Shown: in pieces, positions 50,829 through 61,888 of the stretch
How positions within the stretch are numbered: the stretch's first letter is position 1
Layout: each line of letters starts with the position of its first letter
Source of the DNA: Mycobacterium asiaticum
GTDB lineage: Bacteria; Actinomycetota; Actinomycetes; Mycobacteriales; Mycobacteriaceae
NCBI RefSeq assembly: GCF_001673635.1
Contig: NZ_LZMH01000052.1
Span: 1-64,000 of the forward strand
Reading direction: 5' to 3'
DNA length: 64,000 nucleotides
Translations under genes and position numbers: made by a program
The notes under the pieces: generated by a model
Told to the model about the DNA's origin: nothing
Seen by the model: the letters and a program-made list of their open reading frames with translations, nothing else
Database searches by the model: none

Positions 50829-52238
50829 CTACTGCGAGTTATTCACGGCATGCAGAGTCGCCGGTGCCCGGGCGTGATGGTCGGCGATGTTGACCATGTG
50901 GTGCAGCGCCTCGACGATGGTGGACGCACACAGGGCCCGCAAACCGGCCGGAATCGACTTGCAGCCCGGTGGCACCAGGGCGATAGTGAAGCCCTGCCGG
51001 GCCGCTTCGGCCAGCCGGCGCTCCATGCCGTGCACCGGCCGCAAGTCGCCCGCCAGCCCCACCTCGCCGATCATCACTGCGGTGGTCGGCAGCGGCAGGT
51101 TGGTGTCCGCTGAGGCCAGGGCGACCGCGACCGCGAGATCCGACGACGGATCGGTCAGGCGCATGCCGCCCACGGTCGACAGGTAGATGTCGTTGGCGCC
51201 CAGCCCCAACCGGGCATGCTTTTCCAGCACCGCGGTGATCATCGCGGCCCTCGCGTGGTCGATGCCGCTGACCGCGCGTCGCGGCGAGCCGCCGTTGGGA
51301 GTGGCCAGCAATGCCTGCACTTCGCCGATCAGCGGCCTTTTCCCGTCCAGGGTGACCGTGATCGCGGTGCCCGGAACCGGCGCCGGCCGCTGGTCCAGGA
51401 ACAGGTTGGACGGGTCGGCGACACCTTCGATTCCGTTGTCGTGCAACAGGAAACACCCGACCTCATCCGCGGCGCCGAAGCGGTTCTTGATTCCGCGGAC
51501 CATCCGTAACGCGCCGTTGCGGTCGCCCTCGAAGTGCAGCACCACGTCGACGAGGTGCTCGAGTGAACGGGGCCCGGCGATGGCACCGTCCTTGGTGACG
51601 TGCCCGACCAGAATCATCGCGACGCCGTTCGCCTTGGCTGCGGCGGTCAACGCGGCCGTCACCGCCCGCACCTGGGTGACCCCACCCGCGACGCCGTCGG
51701 CCTCGCTGGTGGACATGGTCTGCACCGAGTCGACGATGACCAGCGCCGGCCGCACCGTCTCGATGTGGTGCAACACGGTGTGCAGGTCGGATTCGGCGGC
51801 CAGGTAGACATCGTCACCGGCGCAGCCGATCCGGTCGGCCCGAAGCCGGATTTGCCCGGCGGATTCCTCGCCGGAGATGTACAGAGCACGTTGGCCCTGC
51901 TGCGCCCAGCGGTGCGCGACTTCCAGCAGCAGGGTCGATTTGCCGACCCCCGGTTCGCCCGCGAGCAGCGTCACCGAGCCGGGAACCACACCGCCGCCCA
52001 GGACCCGGTCCAGCTCGTCGACACCACTGCGCCGATGCCGGCTCTTATTCGGCTCCACGGCGCTGATCGGCACCGCCGGCGACCCGGTAGCCGCCGAGCG
52101 TCTGCCGTTCCCGACAGCGGCAAGCACGGCCACCTCTTCGACGGTGCCCCAGGCGCCGCACTCGAGGCAGCGCCCCACCCACTTGGCGCTGAGATGCCGG
52201 CACTCCGAGCACCGATACTGAGATCGCGCGTTAGCCAC
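50829..52238 (-). CDS. radA: DNA repair protein RadA
   Basis: 469 residues. N-terminal zinc finger Cys9-x2-Cys12 ... Cys24-x2-Cys27 ([17 protein letters not shown]), RecA-like core with Walker A GEPGVGKS, the RadA-specific KNRFG motif in [13 protein letters not shown], and a C-terminal Lon-protease-like domain ([25 protein letters not shown]). It promotes branch migration of recombination intermediates. Confidence 0.96.
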   Translation of the reverse strand: MANARSQYRCSECRHLSAKWVGRCLECGAWGTVEEVAVLAAVGNGRRSAATGSPAVPISAVEPNKSRHRRSGVDELDRVLGGGVVPGSVTLLAGEPGVGKSTLLLEVAHRWAQQGQRALYISGEESAGQIRLRADRIGCAGDDVYLAAESDLHTVLHHIETVRPALVIVDSVQTMSTSEADGVAGGVTQVRAVTAALTAAAKANGVAMILVGHVTKDGAIAGPRSLEHLVDVVLHFEGDRNGALRMVRGIKNRFGAADEVGCFLLHDNGIEGVADPSNLFLDQRPAPVPGTAITVTLDGKRPLIGEVQALLATPNGGSPRRAVSGIDHARAAMITAVLEKHARLGLGANDIYLSTVGGMRLTDPSSDLAVAVALASADTNLPLPTTAVMIGEVGLAGDLRPVHGMERRLAEAARQGFTIALVPPGCKSIPAGLRALCASTIVEALHHMVNIADHHARAPATLHAVNNSQ

Positions 52239-52298
52239 AACCGTGACCGTATCGACAGGTACCGACAGTTCCCCGGAAGGAAACGCCGTCAGGTGAGG

Positions 52299-52868
52299 TC
52301 AGGCGTGGTTGGAGTGCTCGTGGGGCTGCGCAACCCCCGCCGAGATCGGCACATCCACCGTGGCCTCGCCGGCCTTTTCGAACTTGAAAGTGAAGTTGTA
52401 GGTCAGGCCGTTGGTGATCGGTTTGGTCAGGTTGATGGTCGCCTTGGCGGCGCCGGTGGACGGGGCCGGGCCCGGGGCGACGGCCTGGCCGTCGGGGGTT
52501 CCGATGAACAGCATCCCGCCGGCCGGCAGCTTTGCGTCCCCGGACACCGTCACGTTGCCGATGTCGCTGGTGATGCCGGTCAGACGGTCGCCGGTGTCGG
52601 GGTTGTTGTTCACCGCTACCAGGACCAGCTCGACCGTGCGGCCGGGCTCGATGAAGTCACCGGTCTGCTTAGCCTGGATCCGGATGTCGCGCAGCATGAC
52701 GTTCTTGATGGTGACCCGGTTGCCATTGACCGCGGGCTCTTGCGCCGCGGTCTGGGAGATCTGGCCGGTTCCGCAACCACTGAGCGCCAGCACAGCCACG
52801 ACGGCGGCGGCCAGCCAGGCGGTGCTGCTGGCCAGGCGGAATGGCAGGCGGATGTTCAAGCGGTTCAC
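52299..52868 (-). CDS. lpqE: Lipoprotein LpqE (PCuAC-like copper-binding fold)
   Basis: 189 residues with a clear lipoprotein signal: ASSTAWLAAAVVAVLALSGC, lipobox LSGC. The mature part is a beta-sandwich with VMLRDIRIQ and GGMLFIGTP and a His-rich C-terminus PHEHSNH. The fold resembles copper chaperone PCuAC-type lipoproteins, and the His tail would suit metal binding (inference). Upstream of radA on the same strand, 60 bases away; divergent from carD. Confidence 0.9.
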   Translation of the reverse strand: MNRLNIRLPFRLASSTAWLAAAVVAVLALSGCGTGQISQTAAQEPAVNGNRVTIKNVMLRDIRIQAKQTGDFIEPGRTVELVLVAVNNNPDTGDRLTGITSDIGNVTVSGDAKLPAGGMLFIGTPDGQAVAPGPAPSTGAAKATINLTKPITNGLTYNFTFKFEKAGEATVDVPISAGVAQPHEHSNHA

Positions 52869-53696
<828 letters not shown>

Positions 53697-53714
53697 ATAG
53701 CCCGAGACGCTTAG

Positions 53715-54404
53715 GTGGGCGCGGGTAGCGGCAATGTAGTCGCGGTGGTCCCGGCCGCAGGCTCGGGTCGGCGATTGGCTGCCGGCGTTCCCAAGGCGTT
53801 CTATCAACTCGAAGGGCACTCGCTGGTCGAGCGGGCCGTGACGGGTCTGCGTGAGTCCGGTGTGGTCGACACCGTCGTTGTCGCCGTACCGCCGGATCGC
53901 ACCGACGAAGCCAAGCTGATCCTGGGTCACATCGCCACCATCGTGGCCGGCGGTGGCAGCCGTTCGGAATCGGTGAGCAAGGCGCTGGCCGCGGTCACCG
54001 AGTCGGCGGCGGGTGCGCCCGAGTTCGTGCTGGTCCACGACGCCGCCCGCGCGCTGACACCTCCGGCCCTGATCGTGCGGGTGGTCGAGGCGTTGCGGGC
54101 CGGTCACAAAGCCGTCGTGCCTGGTGTCGCGGTGTCGGACACCGTCAAGGCCGTCGACGCCAACGGGGTGGTGCTGGGCACCCCGGAGCGGGCGGGCCTG
54201 CGGGCGGTGCAGACCCCGCAGGGCTTTGCCACCGACATGCTGCTGCGCGCGTACCGACGCGCCGGGACCGCCGAGTTCACCGACGACGCGTCGCTGGTGG
54301 AGCAGATCGGTGGCCAGGTTCAGGTGGTCGACGGTGATCCCTTGGCGTTCAAGATCACGACTCAACTGGACCTGGTGCTGGCCAAAGCTATAGTTCGCCA
54401 GTGA
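53715..54404 (+). CDS. ispD: 2-C-methyl-D-erythritol 4-phosphate cytidylyltransferase
   Basis: The 229-residue MEP-pathway enzyme couples MEP to CTP. The nucleotide-binding [20 protein letters not shown] is at the N-terminus, [11 protein letters not shown] and [10 protein letters not shown] are typical, and [27 protein letters not shown] forms the C-terminal part. GTG start. The stop overlaps ispF. Confidence 0.96.
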   Translation: MGAGSGNVVAVVPAAGSGRRLAAGVPKAFYQLEGHSLVERAVTGLRESGVVDTVVVAVPPDRTDEAKLILGHIATIVAGGGSRSESVSKALAAVTESAAGAPEFVLVHDAARALTPPALIVRVVEALRAGHKAVVPGVAVSDTVKAVDANGVVLGTPERAGLRAVQTPQGFATDMLLRAYRRAGTAEFTDDASLVEQIGGQVQVVDGDPLAFKITTQLDLVLAKAIVRQ

Positions 54405-54880
54405 TGGAGCTGCCCCGCGTCGGCATGGGTGTCGATGTGCATCCGATCGAACCCGGCCGGCCGTGCTGGTTGGTGGGTCTGCTGTTCCCCAGCGCCGACG
54501 GCTGTGCCGGGCATTCCGACGGCGACGTTGCCGTCCACGCGCTGTGTGACGCCGTGTTGTCCGCGGCCGGGCTCGGTGACATCGGCGGCGTTTTCGGCGT
54601 CGACGATCCGCGCTGGGAGGCCGTCAGCGGGGCCGACATGCTGCGACACGTTGTCGGGCTCCTCACTGAACAGGGCTTCCGCGTGGGAAACGCCGCGGTA
54701 CAGGTCATCGGCAATAGGCCGAAGATCGGCTGGCGGCGCTACGAGGCGCAGGCGGTACTTTCCCGATTGCTCAACGCGCCGGTCTCGGTGGCGGCAACCA
54801 CCACCGACGGCCTGGGCCTGACCGGTCGGGGGGAGGGCCTGGCCGCCATCGCCACGGCGCTGGTGGTTTCGCTGCGATAG
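54401..54880 (+). CDS. ispF: 2-C-methyl-D-erythritol 2,4-cyclodiphosphate synthase
   Basis: The 159-residue trimer follows IspD two steps later in the MEP pathway. Metal ligands DVH ([10 protein letters not shown], residues ~10-12) and His in [16 protein letters not shown], plus [17 protein letters not shown], are diagnostic. The GTG at 54401 overlaps the ispD stop and gives the usual length; ATG 54404 is the alternative. Confidence 0.97.
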   Translation: MMELPRVGMGVDVHPIEPGRPCWLVGLLFPSADGCAGHSDGDVAVHALCDAVLSAAGLGDIGGVFGVDDPRWEAVSGADMLRHVVGLLTEQGFRVGNAAVQVIGNRPKIGWRRYEAQAVLSRLLNAPVSVAATTTDGLGLTGRGEGLAAIATALVVSLR

Positions 54881-54929
54881 CACCCGCGAGGGACAGTGCC
54901 GACTGACCGAGGCAGTAAGCTGGCACGTC

Positions 54930-56336
54930 GTGACCGATCGTGCCCGCCTGCGGCTACATGACACGGCGACGGGTGTCGTCCGTGACTTCGTGCCGCTGCG
55001 CGCCGGGCACGTTTCCATCTATCAGTGCGGTGCCACCCCGCAGGGGCTGCCGCACATCGGCCATGTCCGCAGCGGCGTGGCCTTCGACATCCTCCGCCGC
55101 TGGTTGATCGCCCGCGGCCACGACGTGGCGTTCATCCGCAACGTCACCGACATCGAAGACAAGATCCTGGCCAAGGCGGCTGCGGCCGGCCGACCGTGGT
55201 GGGAATGGGCCGCGACCCACGAACGCGCCTTTACGGCCGCCTACGACGCACTGGACGTGCTGCCGCCGTCCGCTGAGCCCCGCGCCACCGGCCACATCAC
55301 CCAGATGATCGACTTAATGGAACGGCTGATCGAAAAAGGGCACGCCTATGCCGCCGCGGGCGACGTCTACTTCGATGTGCTCAGCTATCCGGACTACGGC
55401 CAGCTGTCCGGGCATCGGATCGACGACGTCCACCAGGGCGAGGGCGTGGCGACCGGCAAGCGGGACCAGCGCGACTTCACGCTGTGGAAGGGCGAGAAGC
55501 CCGGTGAACCGTCCTGGCCGTCGCCGTGGGGCCGCGGGCGGCCGGGCTGGCACATCGAATGCTCGGCCATGGCCCGCACCTACCTGGGGCCCGAGTTCGA
55601 CATCCACTGCGGCGGAATGGATCTGATTTTCCCGCACCACGAGAACGAGATTGCGCAGAGTCGCGCTGCCGGCGACGGGTTCGCCCAGTTATGGCTGCAC
55701 AACGGCTGGGTGACGATGGGCGGCGAGAAGATGAGCAAGTCGCTGGGCAACGTCGTGTCCATCCCGGCGATGCTGCAACGGGTCCGGCCCGCCGAACTCC
55801 GGTACTACCTCGGGAGCGCGCACTACCGGTCGATGCTGGAGTTCTCCGAGGCCGCGTTGCAGGACGCGGTCAAGGCTTATGTCGGTGTCGAAGAGTTCCT
55901 GCATCGGGTGCGCCGCCGGGTGGGTGCCGTGTACCCCGGGGAGTGGACACCGCGCTTCGCCGAGGCGCTCGACGACGACCTGTCGGTGCCCGTCGCGCTG
56001 GCCGAGATCCACCAGGCCCGGGCCGACGGCAACCGGGCCCTCGACGCCGGCGACCACGAGGCCGCGCTACAAAGTGCCGGCTCCATCCGCGCCATGATGG
56101 GGATCCTGGGCTGCGACCCGCTGGACGAGCGGTGGGAGACCCGCGACGAGACATCGGCCGCGCTGGCGGCCGTGGATGTGTTGGTGCAAGCGGAGATTCA
56201 GAACCGGGAGAAGGCTCGTGAGCAGCGCAACTGGGCGCTGGCCGACGAGATCCGGGACCGGTTGAAGCAGGCCGGCATCGAAGTCACCGACACTGCCGAC
56301 GGCCCGCAGTGGACTTTGGGCGGCGACGGCAAGTAG
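54930..56336 (+). CDS. cysS: Cysteinyl-tRNA synthetase
   Basis: The 468-residue class I synthetase has zinc Cys in [12 protein letters not shown]-like [44 protein letters not shown] (remaining zinc ligands), and KMSKS in [13 protein letters not shown] start. The mycothiol paralogue MshC is shorter; length and position next to ispF indicate the true CysS (CysS1). Directly followed by the rRNA methyltransferase. Confidence 0.96.
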   Translation: MTDRARLRLHDTATGVVRDFVPLRAGHVSIYQCGATPQGLPHIGHVRSGVAFDILRRWLIARGHDVAFIRNVTDIEDKILAKAAAAGRPWWEWAATHERAFTAAYDALDVLPPSAEPRATGHITQMIDLMERLIEKGHAYAAAGDVYFDVLSYPDYGQLSGHRIDDVHQGEGVATGKRDQRDFTLWKGEKPGEPSWPSPWGRGRPGWHIECSAMARTYLGPEFDIHCGGMDLIFPHHENEIAQSRAAGDGFAQLWLHNGWVTMGGEKMSKSLGNVVSIPAMLQRVRPAELRYYLGSAHYRSMLEFSEAALQDAVKAYVGVEEFLHRVRRRVGAVYPGEWTPRFAEALDDDLSVPVALAEIHQARADGNRALDAGDHEAALQSAGSIRAMMGILGCDPLDERWETRDETSAALAAVDVLVQAEIQNREKAREQRNWALADEIRDRLKQAGIEVTDTADGPQWTLGGDGK

Positions 56337-57269
56337 ATGGCCGGAAACTCTCAGCGCCGGGGGGCGATACGCAAAGCAGGCACCAAGAAGGGGGCCAAGG
56401 TCGGCTCGGGCGGCCAACGCCGGCGCGGCCTGGAAGGGCGCGGTCCCACTCCGCCAGCGCACCTGCGTCCCAATCATCCGGCTGCCAAGCGGGCCGGTGC
56501 ACAGCAGCCGCGCCGGCCGACCAAGCGGGTCGAGGAAGCCGAGACCGTACTCGGGCGCAACCCTGTGCTGGAGTGCCTGCGCGCCGGTGTCCCGGCCACC
56601 GCTTTGTATGTTGCGCTCGGTGTCGAGGCCGACGAGCGGCTCACCGAATCCGTTGCGCGCGCCGCTGATTCGGGTATCGCCATCCTCGAGGTGCCGCGCA
56701 GCGATCTGGACCGGATGACGGCCAATCACCTGCATCAGGGGATCGCGCTACAGGTTCCCCCGTACAACTACGCGCACCCCGACGATTTGGTTGCCACCGC
56801 CATCGAATCGCCACCGGCGCTGCTGGTTGCGCTGGACAACATCTCCGACCCGCGCAACCTGGGGGCGATCGTGCGATCGGTGGCGGCGTTCGGTGGCCAC
56901 GGTGTGGTGATCCCGCAGCGCCGCTCCGCCTCGGTGACCGCCGTGGCATGGCGTACCAGCGCCGGGGCCGCGGCCCGGATCCCGGTGGCGCGGGCCACGA
57001 ATTTGACTCGGACACTGAAGGATTGGGCTGACCGCGGGCTTCAGGTGATCGGATTGGACGCCGGCGGCGACACCGCGCTGGACGATCTCGACGGCACCGA
57101 CCCGCTGGTGATGGTGGTCGGCTCGGAGGGCAAGGGCTTGTCGCGGCTGGTGCGCGAGAACTGTGACCACGTGGTGTCCATCCCGATGGCCGGGAGGACC
57201 GAGTCGCTGAACGCCGCGGTGGCCGCGGGCGTGGTGCTGGCCGAGATCGCCCGCCAGCGGCGCCATTAG
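56337..57269 (+). CDS. rlmB: SpoU-type 23S rRNA 2'-O-methyltransferase (RlmB-like)
   Basis: 310 residues. A basic, disordered N-terminus (~70 residues) is followed by the substrate-binding domain ([16 protein letters not shown]) and the SPOUT knot: [41 protein letters not shown] and [21 protein letters not shown] with Asn/Arg/Glu catalytic positions. It methylates a ribose in 23S rRNA, probably G2251-equivalent. ATG immediately follows the cysS stop. Confidence 0.92.
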   Translation: MAGNSQRRGAIRKAGTKKGAKVGSGGQRRRGLEGRGPTPPAHLRPNHPAAKRAGAQQPRRPTKRVEEAETVLGRNPVLECLRAGVPATALYVALGVEADERLTESVARAADSGIAILEVPRSDLDRMTANHLHQGIALQVPPYNYAHPDDLVATAIESPPALLVALDNISDPRNLGAIVRSVAAFGGHGVVIPQRRSASVTAVAWRTSAGAAARIPVARATNLTRTLKDWADRGLQVIGLDAGGDTALDDLDGTDPLVMVVGSEGKGLSRLVRENCDHVVSIPMAGRTESLNAAVAAGVVLAEIARQRRH

Positions 57270-57274
57270 TTGCG

Positions 57275-57332
57275 CGAGCAGACGCAAAAGTCCCCGACAC
57301 GCCGGGTCGTGAGGCGCCTTTGCGTCTGCTCG
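57275..57332. terminator. Palindromic terminator, related to the one at 5036
   Basis: CGAGCAGACGCAAAAG (57275-57290) pairs with 57317-57332 with one mismatch, enclosing a 26-base loop. It starts five bases after the rlmB-like stop. The GAGCAGACGCAAAAG core is identical to that in 5036-5095, so this is a dispersed palindromic unit. Confidence 0.75.
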
Positions 57333-57888
57333 GCATTGGTGAGCGCCTCCCTCTCTACGTTCCTGCAAGTCCCTCGCACGCATAGGGCGATCTCATGGGC
57401 AGCGCCAATACACCCGCCTTCCGTCTACTAGCGGATCGGTCTGATCCGTGCGGAACTCGCTGACGGTAGGGCGGAGCAAGCCGATGGGACAGGCCGGCAC
57501 GACCAGCAGATCCTATGAGCGTTCACAGGAACCGGACCATTGATAGCGAAATCAAAGAATTCGGACGGGGCAACACGATACCCCTGGACCCGGTACCTTC
57601 CGGGACATTTCCGCACTTCACATCCGTGCAAGCTGGCTTTCTGTTAAACGCATCCTGAACAAAAATGTGCGTGAAGTGAATAGTTGGCTGCATCGGTTTC
57701 TGTGTCTTCTCATCCAATCTACTGTGTTTCACATGAGAAGACGCCAAAGTTGTTGACCACAAACATCACCGACACTAAGATCACCGGCCTTTTCGCGCCT
57801 ATCAATGAGTGGATAGACGCCCTCTCGCACCAGCGGCAATAACTTCGCCGTTCTTGCCAAGCATCTACATCTACCCGGAGGAATCTCG
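57333..57888. other. Non-coding region before the PE-PPE-PPE cluster
   Basis: About 550 bases without a recognisable gene; open frames at 57428-57631 and 57523-57762 show no family features. The part from ~57640 to 57780 is AT-richer. It contains a 10-bp perfect inverted repeat, GTCTTCTCAT (57704-57713) and ATGAGAAGAC (57733-57742), 19 bases apart, 147 bases before the PE start. This could be an operator, a hairpin or a remnant of an insertion. Confidence 0.5.
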
Positions 57889-58188
57889 ATGTCTTTCGTA
57901 CGCACATACCCAGAACACCTCGCGGCCGCCGCCAGCAATCTGCAGACCTTGGGCACGGCCCTGAATGCGGGCACCGCGGCCGCTGCGGCGCCGATCACGG
58001 GGGTGATCCCCGCCGCTATCGACGAGGTGTCGATCCTGACGGCGGCGCAGTTCGCCATGCACGGTCAGCGGTTCCAAGAACTGAGTGCGCAGGCTGCTCG
58101 GATCCAGGCGATGCTTGCGGCGGCGCTGGCCACCAGTGGCGGCTCCTACGGCGAGACCGAGGCGGCCAACGCCGTCTTGGCGCACTGA
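57889..58188 (+). CDS. PE family protein
   Basis: The 99-residue PE domain only: MSFVRTYPEHLAAAASNLQTLG with PE at 8-9, two helices, and the export signal YGETE near residue 87-91. CGGAGGA precedes the ATG. It is followed by two PPE-SVP genes, so it is likely the partner of at least the first. H37Rv has no PE/PPE genes between rlmB-like Rv3579c and arsB2, so this is an accessory insertion. Confidence 0.92.
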   Translation: MSFVRTYPEHLAAAASNLQTLGTALNAGTAAAAAPITGVIPAAIDEVSILTAAQFAMHGQRFQELSAQAARIQAMLAAALATSGGSYGETEAANAVLAH

Positions 58189-58215
58189 ACGGCCGAGGCG
58201 CGAGGAGCCAAAGCA

Positions 58216-59424
58216 ATGGTCGACTACGGTTTGCTGCCGCCCGAAATCAATTCCGCCCGAATCTATGCCGGGCCGGGGGCGGCGTCGCTGATCACGGCAG
58301 CGGTGGCATGGAACAACCTGGCGGCTGACTTCCAGGCCGCGGCCTCGGGGCACCGTTCGGTGATCGAAGGGTTGACGAGCGGTCCGTGGCTGGGTCCGGC
58401 TTCGACGAAGCTTGTCGCCGCTGTTTCCCCGTTCATCATCTGGCTGAACAGCAGCTCGGAACAGGCGGCTGAGGCCGCCAGCCAGGCGGCCGCCGCGGCG
58501 TCAGCTTACGAAAGGGCTTACGCGGCAAGCGTTCCACCACCGCTGATCGCGGCCAACCGCAACCTGTTGCAGGAGCTGGTCGCGACGAATCTGCTCGGGC
58601 AGAACAGTGCGGCGATCTCGATGCTGGAGGCCCAGTACGGAGAGTTCTGGGCTCAAGACTCGGGGGCGATGTACACCTATGCCGGAAGCTCCTCAGCGGC
58701 AACAAATTTGACCCCCTTGGCCGCACCCGCCGAGGTGGTGGATCCGCTCGGGGTGGCCGACCAGGCTTCCGCCGTTCTCAAGGCGGCGGGTCAAGGCGTA
58801 CAGAACCAAATGAACAGCATGGGATCCCAGATAACTCCGCGCGTGAGCGACATGGTGAAGGCGTTGTCCTCGCCGCTCAATGGTCAAGGCCCGGCGCTGG
58901 ACGCCTGGATCATGGCTAACACCCCCTTTGACGACATCGTCCCGCTGTACAGCAAGTACCTATCGCCGTACGTCAACTCGCTCGCAGCCATGATCCAGTC
59001 GACGCAGACCGTCGGTCAGAACACCAGCGGTTGGTCCGGCATCGGCAACCTGGCGAACACGCTGCTCAAGCCGGCAGCGCCGGCGGCGGCGAAGGCCGCC
59101 GAGGGTGCCGCGCAGGCCGCGGCCGGCGCCGCGCAGGCGGCGAGCGGGGCCGCCGGCAACCTCGGAACTGGACTGGGGGGCATCACCGGAAGTCTGGGTA
59201 AGGCACTGCCGATCGGCGGTTTGTCGGTGCCGTCCAACTGGGTCCCGTGGCATGCCACCACGAATCCTGGTGTCGCCGCGGCCATTCCAGCTGCCGCGGA
59301 AGGTGCCAACACCTTCCCGATGGCCCCGCCGTTCGGACAGTTCGTCAACGGCGGTTATGGCCGCAACGTCCCGACGTATGGCTTCAAGCCGTTGGTCATG
59401 GCGAAGCCACCGGCCGCCGGTTGA
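58216..59424 (+). CDS. PPE family protein, SVP subgroup (copy 1)
   Basis: 402 residues: PPE domain 1-~175 (MVDYGLLPPEINSARIY, TSGPWLGPAS, GEFWAQDSGAMYTYAGSS), middle region with SSPLNGQGPALDAW and MANTPFDDIVPLYSKYLSPY, Ala-rich segment, GGLSVPSNW (SVP motif), and the C-terminus APPFGQFVNGGYGRNVPTYGF. It starts 27 bases after the PE gene. Highly similar along its whole length to the next PPE. Confidence 0.92.
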   Translation: MVDYGLLPPEINSARIYAGPGAASLITAAVAWNNLAADFQAAASGHRSVIEGLTSGPWLGPASTKLVAAVSPFIIWLNSSSEQAAEAASQAAAAASAYERAYAASVPPPLIAANRNLLQELVATNLLGQNSAAISMLEAQYGEFWAQDSGAMYTYAGSSSAATNLTPLAAPAEVVDPLGVADQASAVLKAAGQGVQNQMNSMGSQITPRVSDMVKALSSPLNGQGPALDAWIMANTPFDDIVPLYSKYLSPYVNSLAAMIQSTQTVGQNTSGWSGIGNLANTLLKPAAPAAAKAAEGAAQAAAGAAQAASGAAGNLGTGLGGITGSLGKALPIGGLSVPSNWVPWHATTNPGVAAAIPAAAEGANTFPMAPPFGQFVNGGYGRNVPTYGFKPLVMAKPPAAG

Positions 59425-59428
59425 ACCA

Positions 59429-60634
59429 ATGGTGGACTATGGCATGTTGCCGCCCGAGATCAACTCCGGGCGCATATACACCGGGCCGGGGGCCGGTCCG
59501 CTACTGGCTGCCGCAGCGGCATGGGGTGGCGTGGCGGGCGACTTCGAATCCGCTGCGGCAGGCCATCGTTCGGTGATCGGGGAGCTGACCAGCGGTCCGT
59601 GGCTCGGGCCTGCGTCGGAGTCGCTGCTGTCCGCGGTGACGCCGTTCATCGCGTGGCTGGACAACAGCGCCGAGGAAGCCGGCCAGGCGGCGAGCCAAGC
59701 GTTCGCGGCCGCGGCGGCTTACGAAGCGGCGTTTGCAGCGTCAATACCCCCACCGGTGATTGCGGCCAACCGCGCGCTACTGGCGGCGTTGGTCGCGACC
59801 AACTTCCTCGGGCAGAACACTGCGGCTATCGCGGCGACCGAAGCGCTGTACATGGAGTTTTGGGCTGAGGACGCCGCGGCCATGTACAACTATGCAGGCA
59901 GCTCGGCGGCCGCGACGGAGCTGGACGAGTTGCCGCAGCCGGCCGAGGTGGTCAACCCGGGCGGGGCGGCCGACCAGGCCGCCGTGGTCGCCAAGAGCGC
60001 GGGTGAAGCCGTTCAGACGCAACTCAATAGCATTCAGGCGCAGCTCATGCCGCGACTCGGCGACGTGCTGCAGACGCTGTCGTCGCCGCTCAACGGTCAG
60101 GGCACTGCAATCGATCAGTGGCTGATGGCAAACACACCGTTCGACGACCTCGTTCCGCTCTACAACAAATACATCTCGCCTTATATGAACTCGGTAGCGT
60201 TCATGTTTCAGGACACGCTCTTCGTCGGCGACGAAACCGCCGGCTTCGCCAAGCTTGGCAGTTTTGCCAACGATCTGGCTCCTACGCTGCAGGCCGCGGG
60301 CCAGGCGGCGCAGGCTGCAGGGCAGGCGGCGGCCAGCGCCGGGGCCAATCTCGGTAACAGCCTCGGCGGCGTGGCGGCCGGCTTGGGTAAGGCCGTTCCT
60401 CTTGGCAGCGGTTTGTCGGTCCCGGCGAGCTGGACATCGGCGACCGGATCGGCGGGGTCGGGGGTGACGGCGATCGGTAATGCGACGACGGCTTCGGTGG
60501 CAGCCGAAGGCGCGGCAAGTAATGTGCCGATGCCTCCGCCGTTCGGGCAGTTCGTGAACGCCGGCGGCGGTCGGAAAACTCCGGCATACGGACACCGACT
60601 GACATTCATGACCAGGCCGCCGGCGGCCGGCTAG
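59429..60634 (+). CDS. PPE family protein, SVP subgroup (copy 2)
   Basis: 401 residues that align end to end with copy 1: MVDYGMLPPEINSGRIY, TSGPWLGPAS, AEFW-type MEFWAEDAAAMYNYAGSS, SSPLNGQGTAIDQW, MANTPFDDLVPLYNKYISPY, SGLSVPASW, PPPFGQFVNAGGGRKTPAYG. The start is 4 bases after the copy 1 stop. A tandem gene duplication within the PE-PPE-PPE operon; both are expected ESX substrates. Confidence 0.92.
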   Translation: MVDYGMLPPEINSGRIYTGPGAGPLLAAAAAWGGVAGDFESAAAGHRSVIGELTSGPWLGPASESLLSAVTPFIAWLDNSAEEAGQAASQAFAAAAAYEAAFAASIPPPVIAANRALLAALVATNFLGQNTAAIAATEALYMEFWAEDAAAMYNYAGSSAAATELDELPQPAEVVNPGGAADQAAVVAKSAGEAVQTQLNSIQAQLMPRLGDVLQTLSSPLNGQGTAIDQWLMANTPFDDLVPLYNKYISPYMNSVAFMFQDTLFVGDETAGFAKLGSFANDLAPTLQAAGQAAQAAGQAAASAGANLGNSLGGVAAGLGKAVPLGSGLSVPASWTSATGSAGSGVTAIGNATTASVAAEGAASNVPMPPPFGQFVNAGGGRKTPAYGHRLTFMTRPPAAG

Positions 60635-60642
60635 CAACCGCA

Positions 60643-61884
60643 CTAAAGACCGAAAACGCGGACACTGATCCAAAGCGCGACTACGGATATCACAAGGGCC
60701 GCGGGCACGGTGCACAGGCCGAGCCGGGTGTACTCACCCACGCTCGGCGCGACGTTGTGCTGGCGCAGCACCCGGCGCCACAGCAGATTCGACAGCGAGC
60801 CGACGTAGGTCAGGTTCGGGCCGATGTTGACGCCGATCAGCGTGGCCAGCACGGCCGGGGGGCCGCTGGCCGCGACCAGCGGCACCAACACCAGCGTCGC
60901 CGGCAGGTTGTTGACCATGTTGGCCAGCACCGCGGCCAGCGCGGCGATGCCCAGCAGGGCCGGCAGGCCGGTTCCGGTCGGCACCAGCGACGACATCTTG
61001 GCCGTCATTCCGTTGAGCATCACAGCTTGTACGACGATGCCCAGAGCCGGGACGAATACCAGGAACGGCACGTTCGCCGAGCGAACGATCTCGACAAGGG
61101 AGGTGTGCCGACGGCGCAGACTCCGTACCGCCAGCACGGACGCGCCGGCCAGCGCCGCCCACGCCGGCGCGACGTCCAACCATTCGGCAACGGCAAACCC
61201 GACCAGGGTCAGCCCGACCACCACCAGCACGAATACCGGGGGAGTCGGGGGCGGACCAAGGTCGGTGCGGTCGGGCTGGGTGCGCAGGTCGCGGGCGAAG
61301 AACCAGCGGAAGACGACGTACACCGCGGCTATTGCCGACAGCCACGGTAACGCCATGACCAGGGTGAACTTGACGAACGAGATGTGCGCACTGCGGAAGA
61401 CGAGCAGGTTCGTCAGATTCGACACCGGAAGCAGCAGCGACGCCGAGTTGGCAAGATGCGCCGTGGCATAGGCGTACGGCGGGGCCGGGGTCCGCAACTG
61501 GCGCACGGTGACGAGCACCACCGGCGTCAGCAGCACGACCGTCGCGTCCAGGCTGAGTACCGCGGTGATGACGCCGGAGATGACGAACACCTGCCGCAGC
61601 AGACCGTACGACCCCGAACTGCCGCGCGCCATCGCCGCACCGGCCGCCTCGAACAAACCCTCGTCGTCGCACAGCTTGGCCAGCACCAGCACCGCGCCCA
61701 GGAAACCGACCACCCGGCCGAGCCCCACGATCTGCGCTCCGGCCTGATGCGTGGAGATCGCTCCCATCGCGATCAGGATGGCCGCCGCGGGGACGGCCGC
61801 CGCAGCCTCCGGCCAACCCCGCGGGCGCGCGACCGCGAACCCGAGCACGACAGCCAGCAGTACCAGCGAAAGGGTCAGTATCAA
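60643..61884 (-). CDS. arsB2: ArsB/NhaD-type membrane transporter (ArsB2-like)
   Basis: 413 residues with ~11 membrane helices. The IT-superfamily features include [32 protein letters not shown], and [16 protein letters not shown] with [19 protein letters not shown] in the second half. Annotated in M. tuberculosis (Rv3578) as arsenical pump membrane protein, but no arsR or arsC is nearby, so the substrate is not certain. It follows the MBL-fold gene with a 4-base gap. Confidence 0.88.
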   Translation of the reverse strand: MILTLSLVLLAVVLGFAVARPRGWPEAAAAVPAAAILIAMGAISTHQAGAQIVGLGRVVGFLGAVLVLAKLCDDEGLFEAAGAAMARGSSGSYGLLRQVFVISGVITAVLSLDATVVLLTPVVLVTVRQLRTPAPPYAYATAHLANSASLLLPVSNLTNLLVFRSAHISFVKFTLVMALPWLSAIAAVYVVFRWFFARDLRTQPDRTDLGPPPTPPVFVLVVVGLTLVGFAVAEWLDVAPAWAALAGASVLAVRSLRRRHTSLVEIVRSANVPFLVFVPALGIVVQAVMLNGMTAKMSSLVPTGTGLPALLGIAALAAVLANMVNNLPATLVLVPLVAASGPPAVLATLIGVNIGPNLTYVGSLSNLLWRRVLRQHNVAPSVGEYTRLGLCTVPAALVISVVALWISVRVFGL

Positions 61885-61888
61885 CGTG

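Noticed and set aside
57428..57762. Two minus-strand frames upstream of the PE gene
   Set aside because: Short, without Shine-Dalgarno or family features; they run through the AT-rich leader.
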